Origin: Candidatus Eisenbacteria bacterium
GTDB lineage: Bacteria; Eisenbacteria; RBG-16-71-46
Length of the DNA stretch: 64,000 nucleotides
Assembly: GCA_020847735.1 (NCBI GenBank)
Contig: JADLBL010000006.1
Span: forward strand, 1 to 64,000
Direction of reading: 5' to 3'
Each line of letters opens with the position of its first letter. The first letter of the stretch is position 1. This document shows positions 58,079-64,000 of the stretch, piece by piece. The notes beneath the pieces are model-generated. The model was not told the origin of the DNA and searched no databases. It saw only the letters and a program-made list of their open reading frames with translations. A program made the position numbers and the translations under genes.

Positions 58079-59488
58079 TCAGACCGCCGCGCCGGGGTCC
58101 TCGGCCGTCGCCGTCGCGGCATGCCCGTGCAGCTCCGTCGCGAGGCCGCGCTTCCAGGTGCCACGCGCGGCCCACATCAGAATGGCCCCGGTGCGCACGA
58201 CGCAGGTGAGGGTGATGAGCCAGGCGATGGACTGCAGCCCGCCGCCGGTCCAGCGCGGCACGAGCATCGCGAGCGGAATGCGGGCGAGCGAGACGATCGT
58301 GTAGATCCACGAAACGGCGAGCGTGTGGCCCGAACCCATCACCGCCTCGGCCGTGACGATCTCGAGCCCTGTCGCGACCAGCGTGAGCGCGATGACGCGC
58401 ATGTAGGGCGTACCGAGCGCGAGCACCTGCGGATCCCGCGTGAACATCGCGAGGAACAGGCGCGGCCAGATCAGGTAGAGCGCGGTCAGCGCGAGCGAAA
58501 AGAGCAGCGCCCAGCGCTGACCGGTGCGAATCGTCTCCTCGGCGCGCGCCGACGCTCCGGCGCCGAGCGACTGGCCGACCATCGTCGCAGCGGCGAAACC
58601 GATCGCCGCCGAGACGACGAACTGGATCGCCTCGACACGGTTGACGATGCCGACGACCGCGACCGCCGCCGGGCCCCACTGGGAGGCCGCGCGGGTGAAC
58701 GCGATGTAGACGAGCGAGAAGAGCAGGCCGATGCTCGCCGCGGGCAGCCCCACCTTCGCCATGCCGAGCACGCGCAGCGGCGGGCCCTCCGCCGAGCGCG
58801 CGAGCGGCAGCGACGGGTGCCTTCGCAGCGCGAACGTCGCGTAGCAGCCGAGCATGACGGCCTGCGCCGCCACCGTGGCGGTCGCGGCGCCGGCCACGCC
58901 CATGCGCGGGAACGGTCCCAGCCCGTAGATGAGGACCGGCGCCAGCAGCGCGTTGAGCGTCACCGCGAACAGGTCCACGAGGAAGGGCGTGCGAGTGTCG
59001 CCGCAGGCGCGCAGCACGCTCTCGCACGACAACGACATCATGATGAGCGGCGTGCCGAGCAGCACGATGCGCAGGTAGGACGCGCCGGCCTCGACCACGC
59101 CCGGGTCGGTCGTGACGAGCGAGTAGATCGGCCGCGCGAAGAAGAGCCCCGCGACCACGCCCGCGAGGCCCATGGCCGCCGAGGCGCGCAGCCCCTTCCA
59201 GGCCGCGAGGCCGGCGCGCCGGCGCTCCCCCGCACCGACCAGCTGGCTCACGTACGCGCCGATGCCGAAGCCGAAGACGTCGTACAGCGAGAGCACCGCC
59301 CACATCACGAACACCGAGGTCGTGATGGCGGCCGTCGCGTCCACGCCGAGTCCCCGCACCCACAGCGCGTCCACCCACTGGAACGCGAGTCGCAGGACCT
59401 GCGAGGCGAGGATGGGCAGCGCGAGCCGGAACAGCGCCCGCGGCACCGGCAGGCGCAGTGAGTCGGGCCCCGCGTCCGGACCGCTCAA
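58079..59488 (-). CDS. MATE-family multidrug/cation efflux protein
   Basis: 469 aa from a TTG overlapping the CPBP gene as TTGA. Twelve hydrophobic segments in two homologous halves; the first starts ALFRLALPILASQVLRLAFQ. Family motifs include VLRACGDTRTPFLVDLFAVT with LNALLAPVLIYG (first half) and GFAAATMVGQSLGAGASARA (second half). It exports cationic compounds in exchange for Na+ or H+; the substrate is unknown. The C-terminus is a short soluble tail rich in Ala/Thr. Confidence 0.94.
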   Translation of the reverse strand: MSGPDAGPDSLRLPVPRALFRLALPILASQVLRLAFQWVDALWVRGLGVDATAAITTSVFVMWAVLSLYDVFGFGIGAYVSQLVGAGERRRAGLAAWKGLRASAAMGLAGVVAGLFFARPIYSLVTTDPGVVEAGASYLRIVLLGTPLIMMSLSCESVLRACGDTRTPFLVDLFAVTLNALLAPVLIYGLGPFPRMGVAGAATATVAAQAVMLGCYATFALRRHPSLPLARSAEGPPLRVLGMAKVGLPAASIGLLFSLVYIAFTRAASQWGPAAVAVVGIVNRVEAIQFVVSAAIGFAAATMVGQSLGAGASARAEETIRTGQRWALLFSLALTALYLIWPRLFLAMFTRDPQVLALGTPYMRVIALTLVATGLEIVTAEAVMGSGHTLAVSWIYTIVSLARIPLAMLVPRWTGGGLQSIAWLITLTCVVRTGAILMWAARGTWKRGLATELHGHAATATAEDPGAAV

Positions 59489-60219
59489 GCCGGCCGGACC
59501 TCGCGCGAGCGCTGCAGCCCGGCGATGCGGACCGCGAAGTCGCCGGAGTTCAGATCGAGCAGGGCGTGCACGAGCATCGCGGGCCAGATCGCGCCCGAGA
59601 TCCACATCACTCCGGTCAGGAACACGCCGACCGCGAAGGTCTGCAGCACGCCGCGGGCGCCCTGGTAGGCATGCGCGATCCCGAAGAGCGCCGCCTGCGC
59701 GAGCGCCGCCTGCCACCAGGCCGGCAGGAACTGCGCGAAGAGCCACAGCAGGAAGCCGCGGAAGAGCAGTTCCTCGCAGACGCCGGCGGTGAGGCAGAGA
59801 GCGACGAAACCCGGCCACTCGGCGCGCGAGGCCGGCATCAATCGTTTCACGGGCGCGAGCCGTTCCGAGAGGCGCGCGGCCACTTCCGGCGACGAGGCGA
59901 GGCCGCGGCGCTGCGCGCCGAACAGGACGGCCATGACGGCCACGCCGAGCAGCACTCCCGCCGCGCCCCAGCCCAGCGCCGGCGAGAGCGACAGCGAGTC
60001 GAGCGGGCGGCGCGTCACCAGCCACTGCAGGATCACCGCCGCCGAGAGCAGCCACTGGGTCGTGATCGCGCGCAGCCAGAGTCGCGGGCGCAGGCGTGCG
60101 GCCTCGTCTTCGCTCGCCGCGCGCAGGCGCCGCATGGCCAGCCAGGCGCGCAGCGGCAGCCCGAGGGCGAGGAGGACGAGCAGCAGCCAGTCGATCGGGT
60201 TCGGCGCGTGGGTGGTCAC
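59485..60219 (-). CDS. CPBP-family intramembrane glutamic endopeptidase
   Basis: 244 aa, GTG start at 60219. Seven to eight hydrophobic segments. The three Abi/CPBP motifs are intact: CEELLFRGFLL with Glu149-Glu150 and Arg154, FGIAHAYQG with His183, and MLVHALLDLNSG with His218. This family includes the Rce1-type CAAX protease and bacterial Abi proteins linked to membrane-protein or bacteriocin processing. Its stop overlaps the MATE start as TTGA, so both are translated together. Confidence 0.92.
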   Translation of the reverse strand: MTTHAPNPIDWLLLVLLALGLPLRAWLAMRRLRAASEDEAARLRPRLWLRAITTQWLLSAAVILQWLVTRRPLDSLSLSPALGWGAAGVLLGVAVMAVLFGAQRRGLASSPEVAARLSERLAPVKRLMPASRAEWPGFVALCLTAGVCEELLFRGFLLWLFAQFLPAWWQAALAQAALFGIAHAYQGARGVLQTFAVGVFLTGVMWISGAIWPAMLVHALLDLNSGDFAVRIAGLQRSREVRPA

Positions 60220-60559
60220 GTGGGGTGCGGCCTCGTGCGGGTTCGGCGGTGATCGGTCGGGGCCTTGGGCCGAGTCTGCGTCGGGTTCACGTTCGCCTCC
60301 GGGCGGTCACGCTCCCCGGTTCGCGTCCGACGTGCAGTCCATTCGCAGGGCCGCGGGTCGCGCGCAGACTAGCGCGAAGGCGTCCAGACTCGCCACGGCG
60401 GCGAACGCCCGCGCCGCAGCCACGCGCCGCTTCGCCCGGCGCGAGCACGCCCGCGCGCCGCTCGACACCGGCGTCGCGCGCGCTGCCGGGCGGGCGGCGG
60501 AACCTGCGGTATGCTGCAGCGCACTCACCGAACCGTGACCCGCGAACCCCGAGGCCCCC
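60220..60559. other. 340-bp divergent gap between CPBP and PLD genes
   Basis: No convincing gene; antisense frames have no RBS or protein-like composition. A -10-like TATGCT is at 60510-60515, 44 nt before the PLD start codon, and a minus-strand TAGTCT at 60371-60366 could serve the CPBP gene. No strong inverted repeats were noticed. Confidence 0.4.
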
Positions 60560-61801
60560 ATGCGTAGCTCCACCCTACTCCTGCCGCTGCTCGCGGTCGC
60601 CACGCTCGCCGCCGCGTCGATCGCGGGCGCCCAGGCGCTCCGGCTCGGCGAGTCTCGTCCGCTCGAGACCTCACTCGGCGATCCCGCCATCCCGGCGGCA
60701 CGCGACGTCTGGGTCGAGATGATCCGCGGCGCGAAACGCACGCTCGACCTCGAGCACTTCTACCTCTCCCATCGTCCGGGCGAGGCGTTGCAGCCGGTGC
60801 TCGACGAGATCGGCCGCGCGGCCGCGCGCGGCGTCCGGGTGCGGTTGCTGCTCGACGCCTCGATGTATCGCACCTACCCGATGCCGGCGGACTCGCTCGC
60901 CAGGCTCGCGAACGTGCAGTTCCGCCGCGTGGACTACCGCCGGCTCGCGGGGGGAGTCCAGCACGCCAAGTTCATGATCGTGGACGGCGGCGACCTTTGG
61001 CTCGGCAGCCAGAACCTCGACTGGCGCGCGCTCTCGCAGATCCACGAGCTGGGGGTGCGGGCCACAGATCCGGTGCTCGCGGCCGCGGCAGGCGCGGTCT
61101 TCGAGAGTGACTGGGGCGCCGCCGACACGACCGTCGCCTTCCACCCCGCCGCGTACGCCGGCCCGGCGTGGCCGCGGCGGGTCGTTCAGGCTCCGGGCGA
61201 CACCGCGGAAGTGTGGTTCGGCGCGAGCCCGCGCGCCACCACCCCGGCCGGCATTCCGTGGGACCGCGACCTCATCGCGCAGCGCATCGCCGCCGCGCGG
61301 CGCGAGGTGGACGTTCAGGTCATGCAGTACGGCGTCGGCTCGCGCGGCCGCGTGGACTCGACGCTGCACCACGCCCTGCTCGCCGCCGCCGCGCGGGGCG
61401 TCAGGGTCCGGCTCATCGCCGCCGACTGGACGCTCGGCGGGGGCAACGAGGGCGCGCTTCGCGATCTCGCGGCGCACGCCAACGTCGAGGTGAAGATCTC
61501 GCGCGTTCCCGAGTGGAGCGGCGGCTACATCCCGTTCGCGCGCGTCGAGCACTGCAAGTACATGAGCGTGGACGGCGAGTGGCTGTGGGTCGGCACCAGC
61601 AATTGGGAGCCGAGCTACTTCCTGACGACGCGCAATGTGGGACTGACGATCCGCAACGCGAAGCTGGCGGCGCAGGGCCTCGAGATCTTCGAGGCGAGCT
61701 GGAACGCGCCGACCGCGGCCGTGTGGAAGCCGGACACGAAGCTGCCGCAGCGCGCGCACGGCATGGAGGCTCCCGCGGGCATGAAGGTGTACGGGGAATA
61801 G
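60560..61801 (+). CDS. Secreted phospholipase D-like protein with two HKD motifs
   Basis: 413 aa; residues 1-~24 are a signal peptide (LLLPLLAVATLAAASIAGAQA). Two HKD motifs are intact: GVQHAKFMIVDGGDLWLGSQ (His135, Lys137, Asp142) and VEHCKYMSVDGEWLWVGTSN (His331, Lys333, Asp338), giving one shared active site as in the PLD/nuclease superfamily. The two-domain layout and signal peptide resemble PLD3/PLD4-like and cardiolipin-synthase-like members; both phospholipid and nucleic-acid substrates are possible. Its likely location is the periplasm or outside the cell. Confidence 0.9.
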   Translation: MRSSTLLLPLLAVATLAAASIAGAQALRLGESRPLETSLGDPAIPAARDVWVEMIRGAKRTLDLEHFYLSHRPGEALQPVLDEIGRAAARGVRVRLLLDASMYRTYPMPADSLARLANVQFRRVDYRRLAGGVQHAKFMIVDGGDLWLGSQNLDWRALSQIHELGVRATDPVLAAAAGAVFESDWGAADTTVAFHPAAYAGPAWPRRVVQAPGDTAEVWFGASPRATTPAGIPWDRDLIAQRIAAARREVDVQVMQYGVGSRGRVDSTLHHALLAAAARGVRVRLIAADWTLGGGNEGALRDLAAHANVEVKISRVPEWSGGYIPFARVEHCKYMSVDGEWLWVGTSNWEPSYFLTTRNVGLTIRNAKLAAQGLEIFEASWNAPTAAVWKPDTKLPQRAHGMEAPAGMKVYGE

Positions 61802-61882
61802 AGCCGGGGCTTCCCGCCGCCGCGCCCCGGCGTCGGGACCGCCGCGGACCCGGCGGTCGCCCGTCGTGGACGCGTTGCGCGG

Positions 61883-62581
61883 TCAACCCTTCGCGGAACG
61901 CTCCCGCAGCGCGACGCAACAGCATCCCTCGCGCGGGGCGAGCCTCGCCTCCACACCGGGCAGGCCGAGTCCCGAGAGCAGCCCTTCGATCAGGGCCAGG
62001 TTCATGCCGCAGATGAGCTCACGACGGTCCGCGCTGAGCGAATCGAACGGGCAATTGCCGAGAACGACCTCGCCATCGGGCGTCGTGCGCGGCTCGAATC
62101 CGCAGACACGCAGGACGCGGCTCGCGCGGGTCAGCGCGGGCCCGGGCTTTCCGCCCTCGGAGCTGTCCGCGGCGAGCCTGGCGCCCCACTCCCGTGCCGC
62201 GCGCACGAGCGACTCCCGCCGATCATCGGCCGGAGATGCCGCCAGCGCCTGCGCGAGGATGTGCGCGGCGAGCTCGTAGCGCCGCTGCGGCACGCTGAGG
62301 TCGAACTGGCCCTCGGCGCGGCGGTAGAGCTTCGACGGCCGGCCGGCGCCGGGTCCCGCGCGACCGGACAGCCTCCGAAACGAAGCGCGCAGCAGGTCCG
62401 CTTCGACCAGCTTGTCGAGGTGAAACGCCACCAGACCACGCGAGGCCCCGATGGCGCGTGCCGCCTCGTCCCTCCCGACCTCCCGGCCGAGCCGGACGAC
62501 ATACAGGTAGAGCCGGCGGCGGACCGGCTCGTCGAGGGCCGCCAGACTCTGGAGTTGTTTGGCGAAGTGCTTGGTATCCAT
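61883..62581 (-). CDS. SufR-like iron-sulfur HTH transcriptional regulator
   Basis: 232 aa. The N-terminal winged HTH (~10-85) is ArsR/DeoR-like: ARAIGASRGLVAFHLDKLVE and GRPSKLYRRAE. The C-terminal half carries the cysteine pattern of SufR-type regulators: Cys160 (VCGFEP), Cys177 (GNCPFDSLS), Cys191 (ICGMNLALIEGLL) and Cys220-222 (EGCCCVALR). Four of these could ligate an Fe-S cluster. Such proteins repress Fe-S biogenesis or redox genes according to cluster state. It is divergent from the DUF4142 and cupredoxin genes across a 123-bp region with an inverted repeat, and may control them. Confidence 0.85.
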   Translation of the reverse strand: MDTKHFAKQLQSLAALDEPVRRRLYLYVVRLGREVGRDEAARAIGASRGLVAFHLDKLVEADLLRASFRRLSGRAGPGAGRPSKLYRRAEGQFDLSVPQRRYELAAHILAQALAASPADDRRESLVRAAREWGARLAADSSEGGKPGPALTRASRVLRVCGFEPRTTPDGEVVLGNCPFDSLSADRRELICGMNLALIEGLLSGLGLPGVEARLAPREGCCCVALRERSAKG

Positions 62582-62646
62582 GGATTCCGACCCGTTCGAG
62601 GAATCGGTGCAGTGGCCCGGGAAAACTACCCGAATCGCGGCTCATC

Positions 62647-62674
62647 TCTAAACATCCGATACATTGGTTTTAGA
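62647..62674. promoter_or_regulatory. Inverted repeat between the SufR-like gene and DUF4142 gene
   Basis: TCTAAA (62647-62652) and TTTAGA (62669-62674) form an inverted repeat with a 16-bp spacer containing a -10-like GATACAT. This is the only distinctly AT-rich stretch nearby. It could be the operator and promoter region for the divergent genes; binding by the SufR-like protein is inferred from position. Confidence 0.4.
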
Positions 62675-62704
62675 CGCGATCCCAACTCAACCCAGGAGGG
62701 TGCC

Positions 62705-63298
62705 ATGGTGGAAAGAAATGAAGGCCGAATGAGCTTCAGCGGTGCGCGACGGGTGCTGGTGACGCTCGCGCTGGGTGCGGCAATGAGCATCGCGCCGTCG
62801 GCACGCGCTGAGAGTCCTGCGTCTTCGGCAGCGAACACCGCCAAACTCAGCGATGCCAACATCGCGGCGATCGTGCTGGCTGCCAACACCATCGACGTCA
62901 AGAACGGGGAACTGGCGATCGCCCGGACGCGGAACAAGTCCGTGAAGGAGTTCGCCCAGTTGATGGTGACCGATCACACTTCGGTCAACGCCAAGGCGAC
63001 CGCCCTGGCCACCCGGTTGAAGCTCGTCCCGCAGCCGAATCAGGCCAGCCGTTCCCTGATCGCGAGCACGGACTCGACCCGCAACGCGATGCGCAAGCTC
63101 TCCCGATCGGCGTTCGACCGCGCGTACGTGAACAACGAAGTGGCCTACCATCAGGCCGTTCTCGACATGCTGGACAAGACGATCGTGCCCGCCGTCGAGA
63201 ACCAGGAACTCAAGGATCTGCTCGTCGCCGTCCGCCCGGCGTTCGTCGCCCATCTCGAGCACGCCAAGATGATCCAGGCGTCGCTGTCGTCGAAGTGA
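62705..63298 (+). CDS. DUF4142 (ferritin-like helical) exported protein
   Basis: 197 aa from the ATG at 62705, with a textbook AGGAGG 7 nt upstream; the longer frame to 62261 is antisense to the SufR-like gene. Residues 1-~36 are a signal peptide (RVLVTLALGAAMSIAPSARA). The rest is a four-helix DUF4142 domain: DANIAAIVLAANTIDVKNGE, VKEFAQLMVTDHTSVNAKAT, AFDRAYVNNEVAYHQAVLDM and FVAHLEHAKMIQ. Conserved His and Glu residues could bind metal as in related ferritin-like folds. Usually linked to envelope stress; the function is unknown. It overlaps the cupredoxin gene as GTGA. Confidence 0.92.
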   Translation: MVERNEGRMSFSGARRVLVTLALGAAMSIAPSARAESPASSAANTAKLSDANIAAIVLAANTIDVKNGELAIARTRNKSVKEFAQLMVTDHTSVNAKATALATRLKLVPQPNQASRSLIASTDSTRNAMRKLSRSAFDRAYVNNEVAYHQAVLDMLDKTIVPAVENQELKDLLVAVRPAFVAHLEHAKMIQASLSSK

Positions 63299-63693
63299 AG
63301 CGCGCGGCGAACTCGAGCCGCGCCGCAGGTCATGGAAGTCCGGCCCGCCGGCGAGCGAGACTCGCCGGCGGAACCGCCATGGCCCTCGGCGCCGCGATCG
63401 TCCTGGCTGCGGGCTGCGGTCCTTCGCCCCACCGCGCTCCGGTTTCGTATCGCGTGGACATCAGGGCCATGAAGTACGAACCCGCGGTCGTGCGTGCCGC
63501 CCGGGGCGACACCGTGCGATGGACCAACGGGGACCTCGTTCCGCACACGGTCACCTCGTCCACCCGGGCGTTCGATTCCGGGAGTCTCGCGCCCGATTCC
63601 TCGTGGACGCTGGTGATCGGTCAGGACGGCGCCCTGAGCTACTCGTGCCAGTTCCATCCGGCGATGCGGGGCAGCCTCGTGGTCGCCCCCTGA
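63295..63693 (+). CDS. Cupredoxin-domain lipoprotein
   Basis: 132 aa, GTG start overlapping the DUF4142 gene as GTGA. After a long basic n-region, MALGAAIVLAAGC forms a lipobox with Cys41. The plastocyanin-like domain (~50-132) has all four type-1 copper ligands: His84 (VPHTVTS), Cys118, His121 and Met124 (YSCQFHPAMRG). YEPAVVRAARGDTVRWTNGD is the usual strand before the first ligand. It likely shuttles electrons in the periplasm or senses copper. Co-transcription with DUF4142 is common in other genomes. Confidence 0.93.
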   Translation: MKRAANSSRAAGHGSPARRRARLAGGTAMALGAAIVLAAGCGPSPHRAPVSYRVDIRAMKYEPAVVRAARGDTVRWTNGDLVPHTVTSSTRAFDSGSLAPDSSWTLVIGQDGALSYSCQFHPAMRGSLVVAP

Positions 63694-63730
63694 GAGGGGC
63701 GACCCGGCAAGGCCCCGGTCGTCTCCGCGG

Positions 63731-64000
63731 TCAGCCCGTCAGCCCGTATCGCTCGCGCAGCAGCTTCACGTGGTGCGCTTCGTGGCCCGCGATGATCGCC
63801 GCGAGTCCCCGGACGCTGACGAGAGCGTCGTTGGCGCGGCCACGGCGCGCGAGCGCCGCTTCGTCGAGGCTGCGCACGAGCGCCAGCGTGGCCGCTCGGA
63901 CGGCGGCCAGTTCCGCGGCCAGGTCGGCGAGCGCGCGGCGGTCGAAGGTCGTGAACGGCATCCACGCGTTCTCGTCGAAGCCGGGCAGGCTCGTCTGGTC
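63731..64000 (-). CDS. DinB-superfamily protein (5' part outside window)
   Basis: Only the C-terminal ~89 residues are present; the frame runs off the right edge. The sequence FDENAWMPFTTFDRRALADL, SLDEAALARRGRANDALVSV and AAIIAGHEAHHVKLLRERYG is typical of DinB/YfiT-like metal-binding four-helix proteins. The HEAHH stretch supplies the His ligands expected near the C-terminus. Family members act as metal-dependent thiol transferases or damage-inducible proteins; no specific function can be assigned. Confidence 0.8.
   Translation of the reverse strand, partial: DQTSLPGFDENAWMPFTTFDRRALADLAAELAAVRAATLALVRSLDEAALARRGRANDALVSVRGLAAIIAGHEAHHVKLLRERYGLTG

Overview
The window is very GC-rich bacterial chromosome (roughly 70% GC by eye) packed with genes on both strands. 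It holds no rRNA, tRNA, CRISPR array, insertion sequence or phage gene that I can see. Five large exported proteins end in the same roughly 85-residue FlgD-like/type-A sorting domain. Together with the GC content and gene mix, this suggests an uncultured lineage near the FCB group, most like Candidatus Eisenbacteria. That placement is inference; Gemmatimonadota-like or Krumholzibacteriota-like hosts remain possible.

Layout. 1-2745: 3' part of a secreted kelch-repeat protein. 2807-4836: a divergent NhaR-like LysR regulator and a TerC/Alx membrane protein. 4936-20561: two giant secreted proteins (1388 and 3799 aa) sharing a C-terminal module that reads FN3-like, dockerin-like, cohesin-like, sorting domain. 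21128-23398: DUF4032 kinase-like protein and a saccharopine-dehydrogenase-family enzyme. 23527-30394 (minus strand): ECF sigma factor, single-pass anti-sigma-like protein, exported TPR-CHAT protease, NHL-propeller protein. 30833-33710: pntAA-pntAB-pntB transhydrogenase. 33784-36714: site-2 protease with CBS domains, phosphodiester glycosidase, zinc-ribbon Nudix hydrolase and a small membrane protein, all overlapping. 36820-38666: glycosyltransferase and TPR-like protein. 38804-43189: three-subunit molybdenum hydroxylase with a GIY-YIG-like gene inserted between its subunits. 43306-46903: oligopeptide ABC transporter genes. 47204-48129: second ECF sigma factor with a soluble HxxxCxxC zinc anti-sigma factor. 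48326-51386: isocitrate dehydrogenase and its kinase/phosphatase AceK. 51670-54111: secreted delta-60-type propeller. 54249-60219: haem-binding protein, membrane-bound LuxR-type regulator, dicarboxylate/amino-acid symporter, FAD oxidoreductase, MATE exporter, CPBP protease. 60560-64000: secreted phospholipase D-like protein, SufR-like iron-sulfur regulator, DUF4142 protein, cupredoxin lipoprotein and a partial DinB protein.

How the genes work together. The transhydrogenase, NADP-isocitrate dehydrogenase and AceK link to NADPH supply and to the isocitrate branch point. The molybdenum hydroxylase and the peptide transporter serve nutrient use. Many genes form tightly coupled operons with 4-bp NTGA start/stop overlaps, including TTG starts. 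Several first genes of transcription units look leaderless. The most suggestive cluster is the sigma/anti-sigma/TPR-CHAT operon, which could be a stress pathway in which an exported caspase-like protease controls a membrane anti-sigma factor. That role is a hypothesis from gene order and topology only.
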